Source: Clostridia bacterium
Lineage (GTDB): Bacteria; Bacillota; Clostridia; TANB77; CAG-508
Assembly (NCBI GenBank): GCA_900758165.1
Contig: CAAEQN010000020.1
Coordinates: 1-5,166 of the forward strand
Direction of reading: 5' to 3'
DNA length: 5,166 nucleotides
In this document: positions 1 through 5,159 of the stretch, piece by piece
Numbering within the stretch: the stretch's first letter is position 1
Layout: every line of letters begins with the position of its first letter
Position numbers and translations under genes: made by a program
The notes under the pieces: model-generated
Database searches by the model: none
Told to the model about the DNA's origin: nothing
Seen by the model: the letters and a program-made list of their open reading frames with translations, nothing else

Positions 1-20
1 AAAATAACTTCGGTTTTTTC
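1..20. terminator. Half of a probable bidirectional terminator cut by the window edge
   Basis: Positions 6-13 read AACTTCGG and are followed by six T (14-19). This looks like the 3' arm and U-tract of a factor-independent terminator for a plus-strand gene to the left. Read on the minus strand it is an A-run, then CCGAAGTT, the 5' arm of a hairpin that could also end yitT transcription. The other arm would lie just outside the window, so pairing cannot be seen. No other canonical terminator follows yitT, which supports the idea. Confidence 0.4.
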
Positions 21-47
21 TTTATTTTCACATAAATTTCATAATTC

Positions 48-56
48 TGTGGATAA
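48..56 (-). promoter_or_regulatory. Perfect DnaA-box 9-mer (TTATCCACA)
   Basis: The minus strand reads TTATCCACA, the consensus DnaA binding 9-mer. It lies in the non-coding tail after yitT. A further near match, ATTTTCACA, is on the plus strand at 24-32 with one mismatch to TTWTNCACA. Single boxes occur around bacterial chromosomes, so whether DnaA binds here is unknown. Confidence 0.35.
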
Positions 57-57
57 C

Positions 58-88
58 GTTTCGGAAAATTTTCAAAAAATACCGAAAC
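58..88. other. Imperfect hairpin downstream of yitT
   Basis: GTTTCGG (58-64) and CCGAAAC (82-88) are perfect 7-bp inverted arms. The 17-nt interior can pair further as ATTTT/AAAAT with a three-base loop, giving about 12 pairs with a small internal loop. Neither strand has a proper U-tract directly after it, so it is not a textbook terminator. It may be a 3'-end stabilising structure or a weak transcript end for yitT. Confidence 0.4.
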
Positions 89-103
89 TTAAATTTATCT
101 TAA

Positions 104-118
104 TTTACATACTGTAAA
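104..118. repeat. Palindrome TTTACA-TAC-TGTAAA
   Basis: Six-base perfect inverted arms with a three-base centre, in the non-coding tail about 50 bases past the yitT stop codon. The shape fits a small dimeric regulator site or a weak hairpin. There is no gene start next to it, so a regulatory role is doubtful. Confidence 0.3.
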
Positions 119-138
119 CCACATTTATTTTTTCACTT

Positions 139-147
139 TGTGCATAA
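139..147 (-). promoter_or_regulatory. DnaA-box-like 9-mer (TTATGCACA)
   Basis: The minus strand reads TTATGCACA, which fits the relaxed consensus TTWTNCACA. It is in the same orientation as the perfect box at 48-56 and 91 bases from it, close behind the yitT stop codon. Function is not established. Confidence 0.25.
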
Positions 148-169
148 ATAAAATTTACTTTACAGAATT

Positions 170-949
170 TTATTTAAAACCTTTTCCTAAAACTTCTCTA
201 GCATTTAATATAATAATAAATGCATTTTTATCTATCTCTCTTGCAATATTCTGTATCTCGTAAGCTTCCGTTCTTGAACCCACACATAATAGAGTCATTT
301 TTTCTTCATTTGTATACATTCCTTTAGAATATATTGCTGTGCTTCCTCTTTTTAATTCTTCACTTATCTCAATGGCTATTTCTTTATATTTAGGAGATAT
401 AATTAATAATATTTTTGTAAAATTAACTCCCTCAAAAATTAAATCTATCATTTTGCCCATTAGAAATATAGCAATTGCAGAATAAAGTCCAACTTCTATG
501 TTCTTGAAAAAGAATACATTTAAAGAAATTATAATTGTATCTACTGTTAGTATTAGACTTCCACTTTTGTACTGTGGTCTAAACGCTCTTATAACATAAG
601 ATAAGAGATCTGATCCTCCTGTTGAAGCATTAAATTTTAAAATTATTGCTGTTCCTATTCCAACCAAAATTCCTCCATATATACAAGCTAGAAATTTGTC
701 TTGTGTTAATTGAGGAATCTTGTCAAGTAAATCAATCGCCACAGAATACACAATACTCCCATATATTGACCTTACAAATAGCTTTTTGCTTACTTTAATA
801 TAAGCAACTATTAATAATGGAACATTTAGTATTAAAACAGTAATTCCTAAAGGTAAGTTAAGCAAATAATATAGTATTGTTCCTATTCCAGAAAATCCCC
901 CTGTTGAAAGCTCGTTTGGAAGTAAAAATAAAGACACTCCAGCAGCCAT
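170..949 (-). CDS. YitT family membrane protein (main frame; 5' end frameshifted)
   Basis: Polytopic membrane protein of the YitT/DUF161 family with a C-terminal DUF2179 domain. The family has no firmly established transport substrate. Visible marks are the FLLPNELSTGGFSG motif (residues 8-21), its internal echo NASTGGSDLL (108-116), hydrophobic segments near 22-52, 60-77, 86-105, 132-149 and 151-171, and a soluble C-terminal domain (about 176-259) with GSTAIYSKGMY. The ATG at 949 is unlikely to be the true start. It has no ribosome binding site and begins inside the first membrane helix. The same frame reads on upstream as IIEYIIITFGCIL, as expected for the family, up to a TAG at 1034-1036, with no ATG, GTG or TTG. 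A proper start lies at 1097 in another frame (see 1002-1097). If joined, the protein would be about 308 residues. It is either a pseudogene, a slippage-controlled gene, or carries a one-base sequence error. Confidence 0.85.
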   Translation of the reverse strand: MAAGVSLFLLPNELSTGGFSGIGTILYYLLNLPLGITVLILNVPLLIVAYIKVSKKLFVRSIYGSIVYSVAIDLLDKIPQLTQDKFLACIYGGILVGIGTAIILKFNASTGGSDLLSYVIRAFRPQYKSGSLILTVDTIIISLNVFFFKNIEVGLYSAIAIFLMGKMIDLIFEGVNFTKILLIISPKYKEIAIEISEELKRGSTAIYSKGMYTNEEKMTLLCVGSRTEAYEIQNIAREIDKNAFIIILNAREVLGKGFK

Positions 950-1001
950 AAGAATGCAACCAAATGTTATTATTATATATTCAATTATTTTATCTTCTTT
1001 T

Positions 1002-1097
1002 CTATTGTTTCCGTTTATTATTACAGATTTTTTCTATATTTCTTCTAATTCTTTTTTGCACTAAAGTTTTCTTTTTTGATATTTTATTATCACTCAT
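1002..1097 (-). pseudogene. Displaced N-terminal part of yitT (31 codons, frame-shifted)
   Basis: An ATG at 1097 follows a good AGGTGA ribosome binding site (1106-1111) with an 8-base spacer. It encodes a 31-residue, Lys/Arg-rich peptide beginning MSDNKISKKKTLVQKRIRRN and ending at TAG (1002-1004). Its frame crosses an A6 run (1028-1033 on the minus strand). Dropping one A there moves reading from Glu22 directly into the yitT frame, bypassing both stops. That adds a basic cytoplasmic tail and the missing start of membrane helix 1. This is what a YitT N-terminus normally looks like, so I read it as the broken front end of that gene. The alternative is an independent small basic peptide or leader peptide, which is less likely because it has no features of its own. 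Confidence 0.65.
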
Positions 1098-1136
1098 AAA
1101 AAAATCACCTATATTACCATTATTGGCAAATATAGG
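1098..1136 (-). terminator. Hairpin with U7 tract overlapping the yitT ribosome binding site
   Basis: On the minus strand CCTATATT (1136-1129) pairs with AATATAGG (1115-1108). Inside, CCA pairs with TGG around an ATAA loop, and a 2x1 internal loop separates the two stems. Seven T (1104-1098) follow after GTGA. This resembles a factor-independent terminator for the upstream radical SAM gene. However, the 3' arm contains most of the AGGTGA ribosome binding site of the ATG at 1097, and the T-run is the spacer. The same element could therefore end transcription and hide the yitT translation start. The stem is AT-rich, so efficiency is uncertain. Confidence 0.5.
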
Positions 1137-1171
1137 CATTTTATACATTTCTATTTTTTTGCATTATACTT

Positions 1172-2209
1172 TTAGGCTACTTCTAATACATTTATTTTAA
1201 ATTTTCCCTTTTTGATTTCATCATTCTTTTTTACAATTGTAATTAAAGCATATGTATCTTTTAATTTATTTATATTCTCCTTTTTATGTCCCACAATATT
1301 ATTTATATCTGCAGAATTTGCTTCAATCTCTACTTTTATTACTTTAGCATTAATCTTTTTTATTTCATCAACTATTTTATCATACCATATAGCGTCTTCT
1401 ACAAGTTGTCCAAACGCTGGATGATATGGCCCTGCTATAACTTCACTTTCCTTAAGGCTGGGATCTGTTATACTATCTGTATTTTGTAGTCCCACTCTAA
1501 TTACCTGTATATGTTTTTGATTAAATAATTTTACAATCTCTTTTGTCCTCTCTACTGCTTGTCCAACAGTTAAAGGAATAAAGTCTTTTTTATTAAGCTC
1601 TTCTTCAAGTTCTGTTCCTTTTATTACAAGCACGGGATAAATTCTTACCATTTTTGGCTTCAATTTTATAATATCTTTTGCTGTTTGAATATCATCTTTT
1701 TCCGTACTATCTGGAAGCCCAACCATCATTTGATGACCAAGCCTAAATCCATATAATCTTATTAGTTTTGATGCTTTTATAACGTCTTCAAAACTATGTC
1801 CTCTCTTACATCTTGCTAAAATATAATTGTTGGTAGACTGAACTCCTAATTCTATAGTTTTTACATTATATTTTTTTAGCATTTTCAATATTGTTTTATC
1901 AATTGCATCTGGTCTAGTTGACAATCTTATGCTATTTACTTTTTTATCTTTTATATATGGTTGCACTGCATTTAGAAGTTCTTTTTGTTTTTCAATATCA
2001 ATAGCTGTAAAGCTTCCTCCAAAAAAGGCAACTTCAACATAATTTTTGTCTGTTTTAAAATTCTTTAAATAGTATTCTATTGTGTTTTTTACATCTTCGC
2101 TTGTTACTTGTTTTTGTTCTCCACTAATTGTTCTTTGGTTACAAAAAGTACAACATTTTTTACATCCTAAATGTGGTACAAATATTGGAATAATATATTC
2201 TTTTTTCAA
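1172..2209 (-). CDS. Elp3-like radical SAM protein
   Basis: Radical S-adenosylmethionine enzyme related to the catalytic core of Elongator protein 3. The 4Fe-4S cluster motif CX3CX2C is at Cys16, Cys20 and Cys23 within HLGCKKCCTFCNQ. The glycine-rich SAM-contacting stretch FFGGSF is at 62-67. STRPD (97-101), ELGVQS (120-125) and GHQMMVGLP (158-166) mark later strands of the barrel. The Elp3-type signatures VIRVGLQNTD (236-245) and AGPYHPAFGQLVE (259-271) follow. At 345 residues it lacks the GNAT acetyltransferase domain of full Elp3, so the U34 tRNA carboxymethylation known for full Elp3 cannot simply be assumed; the reaction is unknown. The start is TTG at 2209 with AAGGAGG eight bases upstream. 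It lies 121 bases after rnc with no clear promoter or terminator between, so co-transcription with rnc is likely. This pairing is common in clostridia, where smc often comes next. Confidence 0.85.
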   Translation of the reverse strand: MKKEYIIPIFVPHLGCKKCCTFCNQRTISGEQKQVTSEDVKNTIEYYLKNFKTDKNYVEVAFFGGSFTAIDIEKQKELLNAVQPYIKDKKVNSIRLSTRPDAIDKTILKMLKKYNVKTIELGVQSTNNYILARCKRGHSFEDVIKASKLIRLYGFRLGHQMMVGLPDSTEKDDIQTAKDIIKLKPKMVRIYPVLVIKGTELEEELNKKDFIPLTVGQAVERTKEIVKLFNQKHIQVIRVGLQNTDSITDPSLKESEVIAGPYHPAFGQLVEDAIWYDKIVDEIKKINAKVIKVEIEANSADINNIVGHKKENINKLKDTYALITIVKKNDEIKKGKFKINVLEVA

Positions 2210-2217
2210 TATTATTG

Positions 2218-2224
2218 CCTCCTT
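2218..2224 (-). promoter_or_regulatory. Ribosome binding site AAGGAGG that fixes a TTG start
   Basis: AAGGAGG on the minus strand sits eight bases before the TTG at 2209-2207 of the radical SAM gene. No ATG or GTG lies near. The encoded N-terminus MKKEYIIPIFVPHLGC agrees with the family, so the TTG start is well supported. Confidence 0.75.
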
Positions 2225-2330
2225 GTTTTAACCTTTCTCTATTCTATTTCTGCTTTCGTTTATTGATATTTTATTTTTAGTTATTATCTTGTAATTAAGC
2301 GACTTTTAGATGTTTGAAGTACTTTGATAA

Positions 2331-3008
2331 TTATAAAGTTTTAAGTGCTTTATCTGCAGCATCCATCTCTGCTTGCTTTTTCGTTTTTCCAATTCCTGTT
2401 GCTAAAGCCTTTCCATTTAATCTAACTTCTGCTGTAAATGTTTTGTCATGATCCGGTCCAGACTCATTTATAATTTTATATTCTATATTGACGTTTCCAT
2501 GTATTTGTAATTTTTCTTGTAATACAGTTTTATGATCTTTCATGCCTACATTATGGCTGGCAACTTCAATTTCATCTTTCAGATTGTTTATTATAAATTT
2601 TTCCGCTTCATCTAAATTAGAATCAAAGTATATTGCAGCTATTACAGCCTCTACACTATCTGCCATTATAGCTATTTTCCTGTTTCCTTGATGCATTCTT
2701 TCACTTTTTCCAACATATAAGAAATCACTAAAATTATGCTTGTCTGCTATTTTGTATAAGCTTTCTTCGCAAACAACAGTAGCTCTAACTTTAGTCATTT
2801 CTCCTTCTTTTAACTTTGGATATTTGTTGTAAATATACTTACTTGATATGAATTCTAGTATACTATCTCCTAAAAATTCTAATTTTTCGTTGCTCTCTAC
2901 TCCATTTTCATGTGCATAAGAGGTATGAATTAAAGCATTCTTTAGTAAGTTTTTGTTCTTAAATGTATATCCTATTTCTTTTTCTAATACACTTATATCT
3001 TTACTCAA
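2331..3008 (-). CDS. rnc: Ribonuclease III
   Basis: Double-strand-specific endoribonuclease that matures rRNA precursors and cuts structured mRNAs as a homodimer with Mg2+. From the TTG start at 3008 it has 225 residues, a normal length. The nuclease domain (about 5-145) holds the signature NEKLEFLGDSIL (40-51). Its acidic catalytic set is Glu44, Asp48, Asp117 and Glu120, equivalent to E41, D45, D114 and E117 of the E. coli enzyme. The C-terminal double-stranded-RNA-binding domain spans about 158-225 and ends in KTKKQAEMDAADKAL. A GTG at 3017 would add three residues, but it overlaps the ribosome binding site AAGGAG (3017-3022); the TTG has an ideal 8-base spacer. A candidate promoter lies just upstream, and the Elp3-like gene follows. 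All key residues are present. Confidence 0.96.
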   Translation of the reverse strand: MSKDISVLEKEIGYTFKNKNLLKNALIHTSYAHENGVESNEKLEFLGDSILEFISSKYIYNKYPKLKEGEMTKVRATVVCEESLYKIADKHNFSDFLYVGKSERMHQGNRKIAIMADSVEAVIAAIYFDSNLDEAEKFIINNLKDEIEVASHNVGMKDHKTVLQEKLQIHGNVNIEYKIINESGPDHDKTFTAEVRLNGKALATGIGKTKKQAEMDAADKALKTL

Positions 3009-3016
3009 TTTACTCA

Positions 3017-3022
3017 CTCCTT
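3017..3022 (-). promoter_or_regulatory. Ribosome binding site AAGGAG deciding the rnc start
   Basis: AAGGAG on the minus strand is eight bases before the TTG at 3008-3006. Its last G is the first base of the alternative GTG (3017-3015), so that codon cannot be served by this site. This argues for the TTG as the true start of RNase III. Confidence 0.7.
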
Positions 3023-3026
3023 GTAT

Positions 3027-3055
3027 ATATTACATTATTTTCTTTGTAATGTCCA
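3027..3055 (-). promoter_or_regulatory. Candidate sigma-A promoter for rnc
   Basis: The minus strand has a -35 box TGGACA (3050-3055, five of six matches to TTGACA), a 17-base spacer, and a -10 box TAATAT (3027-3032, four of six). The start of transcription would fall near 3020, giving a very short leader that begins at the ribosome binding site. The arms ACATTA/TAATGT (3032-3037 and 3047-3052) form an inverted repeat across the spacer. Moderate support only. Confidence 0.4.
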
Positions 3056-3070
3056 TATTTATATAAATAT
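3055..3070. repeat. 16-bp perfect palindrome ATATTTATATAAATAT
   Basis: A gapless 16-base palindrome that ends at the candidate -35 box of the rnc promoter. In DNA this AT-rich it may be chance. The position would suit an operator or an AT-rich UP element. Confidence 0.35.
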
Positions 3071-3209
3071 TTACCCTTAAGTAGTGTAATTTTTCATAAT
3101 ACATTTATTCATTTTGAATATTGCAATAATTGATTTAAATATTCTTTTTTATCATTGGCATATTTCTTATTTTATAGGATTGTCTGTTTGCTAGAGCATA
3201 GAACTATAA
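3071..3209. other. Intergenic stretch between the sirtuin gene and rnc
   Basis: No gene is evident. It holds a small hairpin TATTCA-TTT-TGAATA (3106-3120) and the 8-base palindrome ATTGCAAT, but no convincing terminator after the sirtuin stop codon, so read-through into rnc is possible. A start-less 20-codon frame (3112-3171, minus) has protein-like composition but no recognisable identity. Confidence 0.4.
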
Positions 3210-3932
3210 TTAATCTATTTCTCTAAACACTTGTCCTAACGACTTATTTATAACTAAACTAGCCCTACTATCCAATGGTGTTGCATCTCTATTTATTAAA
3301 ACCACATTCTGGCCTCTAAAATAATTTATTAAGCTACTAGCTGGATATACTGTTAAAGATGTTCCTCCTATTATTAATAAGTCACTTTCTGCAATTCTTT
3401 TAATTGCTCCATAAAATACATCATTGTCAAGCCCTTCTTCGTACAAAACAACATCTGGCTTTACTATTCCCCCACAATCACAACGTGGAATAGGCTCTTT
3501 AGTTTCAAATATTTTTTCCGCACCATAAAATTTCTTGCATTTCATACAATAATTTCTCAAAACACTTCCATGTAATTCATAAACCTCTTTGCTCCCAGCT
3601 TTTTGATGCAATCCGTCAATATTTTGAGTTACTACAGCTTTTAATTTTCCTTCATTTTCTAGTTTTGCGAGTTTGTAATGTGTTATATTAGGTTCATATT
3701 TTAAAGAATTCATTTTTTCTCTATAAAACTTATAGAATTCTTCTGTATTCCTCATAAAAAACGTATGACTTAATATTTGTTCTGGAGGATATTTGTATTT
3801 TTGATTATATAATCCATCTTTACTTCTAAAATCAGGAATCCCACTTTCCGTTGACACTCCTGCTCCTCCAAAAAATACTATGTTTTTACTATTCTTTATC
3901 ATTTTCTTTAATATTTGTATATCATTATTCAT
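3210..3932 (-). CDS. NAD-dependent protein deacylase (sirtuin)
   Basis: Sir2-family enzyme that removes acyl groups from protein lysines. It uses NAD and releases nicotinamide and O-acyl-ADP-ribose in the cytoplasm. From the ATG at 3932 it has 240 residues. The Rossmann fold begins with FFGGAGVSTESGIPDFRS (20-37), followed by TQNIDGLHQKAG (102-113). The catalytic histidine is His121 in ELHGSV, the zinc ligands are Cys129, Cys132, Cys151 and Cys153, PDVVLYEEGL is at 159-168, and GGTSLTVYPASSL is in the C-terminal half. All core residues are present, so it should be active. The frame is open up to a GTG at 3974 that overlaps the stop of the preceding Nudix gene by four bases. I prefer the ATG because the extra 14 residues are not sirtuin-like and homologues begin here. 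It is the last gene of the Nudix-Nudix-sirtuin operon. Confidence 0.93.
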   Translation of the reverse strand: MNNDIQILKKMIKNSKNIVFFGGAGVSTESGIPDFRSKDGLYNQKYKYPPEQILSHTFFMRNTEEFYKFYREKMNSLKYEPNITHYKLAKLENEGKLKAVVTQNIDGLHQKAGSKEVYELHGSVLRNYCMKCKKFYGAEKIFETKEPIPRCDCGGIVKPDVVLYEEGLDNDVFYGAIKRIAESDLLIIGGTSLTVYPASSLINYFRGQNVVLINRDATPLDSRASLVINKSLGQVFREID

Positions 3933-3970
3933 TTTACCATCTCTTTTTATCTTTATGCTATCTGATAATC

Positions 3971-4510
3971 TCACTCTTGAAAAACTTTTCCTGGAAGTTT
4001 GTTAGCTTTTAGAGCTAATTCATACTCCTCTCTCCCAAAGTCAATAGTCGGTACTATCTCTTTATTGTTAAACATTTCTATAAACTTATCTATACTTACC
4101 CATTTAAACTCTGTTGCTTCTCCATCAGGAAATGTAATCTCTTCATCTTTTACATCCCTTTTAAACAACCACAAATCTTTAAAATCTGGAGGTGTCTTTT
4201 CTCTTTTTACTTCTTTTAGAAAGATTGCCTCTGACTTTGAAAAGTTAATTCCTAACTCTTCTCGTAGTTCCCTTATTATTCCTTCTAAACTTGTTTCGCC
4301 CGCTAACACAGACCCTCCATTGCATTCCCACATTTCTCCAAATTTCTTAAATGGAACTCTTTTACTAATTAATATCTCATTTTTTGAATTTAATATAATG
4401 CCTTGAACTACAATATGATATTCCCCTTCTTTAAATTCGTAAACTCCTCTTTCTGCAGTTCTTCCTGTTTTATTTTTATTACTATCATATATATCCCATA
4501 ACTCTGCCAT
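3971..4510 (-). CDS. Nudix hydrolase, WDxYDxNxxxTG type
   Basis: Nudix-superfamily pyrophosphohydrolase of 179 residues. The N-terminus ELWDIYDSNKNKTGRTAERG (3-22) and GEYHIVVQ (29-36) belong to the subgroup often annotated as isopentenyl-diphosphate-isomerase-like (YfcD-like) Nudix proteins. The Nudix box GX5EX7REUXEEXGU is complete at 66-88, with Gly66, Glu72, Arg80, Glu81, Glu84, Glu85 and Gly87 visible, so Mg2+-dependent cleavage of a nucleoside-diphosphate-linked compound is expected. The substrate cannot be read from sequence. True isomerase activity is unlikely because the N-terminal active-site cysteine/HP context of that enzyme is absent. The ATG has AGGGAG (4517-4522) six bases upstream. 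It lies 18 bases after the first Nudix gene and its stop overlaps the open frame of the sirtuin gene, so the three are surely one transcript. Confidence 0.9.
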   Translation of the reverse strand: MAELWDIYDSNKNKTGRTAERGVYEFKEGEYHIVVQGIILNSKNEILISKRVPFKKFGEMWECNGGSVLAGETSLEGIIRELREELGINFSKSEAIFLKEVKREKTPPDFKDLWLFKRDVKDEEITFPDGEATEFKWVSIDKFIEMFNNKEIVPTIDFGREEYELALKANKLPGKVFQE

Positions 4511-4528
4511 AATGTTCTCCCTATTATT

Positions 4529-4996
4529 TTAATCTCTATTTATTCTATGTGTTGGAAATTTGTTCTCTTTCAAAATTTGTTTAACAACTTCTGGGAATAA
4601 TGGATATTGTTCTATTCTGTTTATATCTAGCCATTCATATTCTAAATACTTTTTACCCTCTATATTTTTTAATGTATATTCTATTTTTTTATCTTCCTCA
4701 TCTACAAATTCTGCTTTATGAATAAACATAATCTCATGATATTTAGAATCATCTGTTTCAAAAAAGTTCTCTATTGTAGCTACATATCCTGTAATTTCTA
4801 TCTCTTTTCCCAACTCTTCTTGAACCTCTCTTTTTATTGTTTGTTCAGAATCCTCTCCTATCTCTACTCTTCCGCCCAATAAAGCATATTTACCTGTTTT
4901 GAAGTTCTTATGTGTTAACACTTTTCCATTATGTATTATTATAACTCCTGCTCTAATGTTTAGTTTGTAATCTTCTACATTTAATGTTAAATCCAT
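4529..4996 (-). CDS. MutT-like Nudix hydrolase
   Basis: Small single-domain Nudix pyrophosphohydrolase of 155 residues, first gene of the operon. The domain begins at RAGVIIIHNGKVLTHKN (15-31). The Nudix box is at 42-64, with Gly42, Glu48, Arg56, Glu57, Glu60, Glu61 and Gly63. The final position is Lys64 where a hydrophobic residue is usual, a small deviation away from catalysis. Downstream ENFFETDDSKYHEIMFIHKAEF resembles the group with NFF and HE motifs found in many Firmicute Nudix proteins of unknown substrate. Possible substrates include nucleoside triphosphates, ADP-ribose or nucleotide sugars; none can be chosen from sequence. AGGAGG (5005-5010) lies eight bases before the ATG. A perfect TATAAT promoter lies about 30 bases upstream, flanked by inverted TCCACA/TGTGGA arms that may control it. 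Confidence 0.9.
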   Translation of the reverse strand: MDLTLNVEDYKLNIRAGVIIIHNGKVLTHKNFKTGKYALLGGRVEIGEDSEQTIKREVQEELGKEIEITGYVATIENFFETDDSKYHEIMFIHKAEFVDEEDKKIEYTLKNIEGKKYLEYEWLDINRIEQYPLFPEVVKQILKENKFPTHRINRD

Positions 4997-5018
4997 TTAC
5001 ACTACCTCCTATTTTGAT

Positions 5019-5050
5019 TTTTCCACAATTATATCACAAAGTGTGGATTA
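5019..5050. promoter_or_regulatory. Inverted DnaA-box-like pair spanning the Nudix operon promoter
   Basis: TTTTCCACA (5019-5027, plus) and TAATCCACA (5042-5050, minus) face each other, 23 bases apart start to start, roughly two helical turns. Their cores TCCACA/TGTGGA are perfect inverted repeats. The first fits TTWTNCACA; the second has one mismatch. The -10 box of the minus-strand promoter lies between them, so any protein bound to both arms would cover it. It could be a repressor operator or a DnaA-responsive site. Confidence 0.4.
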
Positions 5051-5056
5051 TTTAAA
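5028..5056 (-). promoter_or_regulatory. Sigma-A promoter of the Nudix-Nudix-sirtuin operon
   Basis: The minus strand reads TTTAAA (5051-5056, four of six matches to the -35 box), a 17-base spacer, then a perfect TATAAT (5028-5033) preceded by TGA, an extended -10 motif. Transcription would start near 5021, leaving a leader of about 25 bases with AGGAGG at 5005-5010. This is the best-supported promoter in the window. Confidence 0.7.
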
Positions 5057-5083
5057 GAATATTTTCTTAATATGTAATTAATT

Positions 5084-5137
5084 TTTGATAATGTCATAGT
5101 AAAATTATTATTTGATTATGTCATAATAAAGTTATAT
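5084..5137 (+). repeat. Tandem 27-bp direct repeat with palindromic core
   Basis: Two units, 5084-5110 and 5111-5137, match at 22 of 27 positions and share TTTGAT and ATGTCATA exactly. In the second unit ATTATG-T-CATAAT (5115-5127) is a perfect 13-base palindrome with a central T; the first unit is a degenerate form. The spacing of 27 bases is about 2.5 turns. The units overlap the candidate plus-strand promoter, so they look like operator sites for a dimeric regulator, or a duplicated promoter. Confidence 0.55.
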
Positions 5138-5140
5138 TAT
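5112..5140 (+). promoter_or_regulatory. Candidate promoter for the gene starting at 5160
   Basis: TTGATT (5112-5117, four of six matches to TTGACA), a 17-base spacer and TATTAT (5135-5140, four of six matches to TATAAT). Transcription would begin near 5147, directly at the ribosome binding site, giving a leader of only about 13 bases. The palindrome at 5115-5127 fills the -35 box and spacer, so a bound regulator would block it. Confidence 0.5.
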
Positions 5141-5159
5141 CTCCATTAAGGAGGTAATA

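Noticed and set aside
1..169. Replication origin
   Set aside because: The DnaA-like sites are few, there is no DNA unwinding array, and no dnaA, dnaN or repA gene is nearby.
964..1489. Plus-strand open frames at 964-1200, 1212-1424 and 1286-1489
   Set aside because: They lie antisense to yitT and the radical SAM gene, are made of Phe/Leu/Ile/Tyr-rich stretches typical of reverse reading of AT-rich genes, have no ribosome binding site, and match no family.
3112..3171. Minus-strand 20-codon frame reading NKKYANDKKEYLNQLLQYSK as a possible gene remnant
   Set aside because: It has no start codon and no recognisable homology, and Lys/Asn/Tyr/Leu-rich short frames are expected by chance at this base composition.
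3999..4406. Plus-strand open frame of 135 codons
   Set aside because: It is the antisense shadow of the second Nudix gene, which has a complete Nudix box and a ribosome binding site.
3971..4510. Second Nudix protein as a true isopentenyl-diphosphate isomerase
   Set aside because: It has a canonical hydrolase Nudix box and lacks the isomerase active-site cysteine context, and no isoprenoid genes are nearby.
3210..4996. Sirtuin-Nudix operon as an antiphage defence system
   Set aside because: The sirtuin is a stand-alone, full-length, zinc-containing deacylase rather than a defence-type SIR2 fused to other domains, and no partner such as an Argonaute, a HerA-type ATPase or other sensor is visible.
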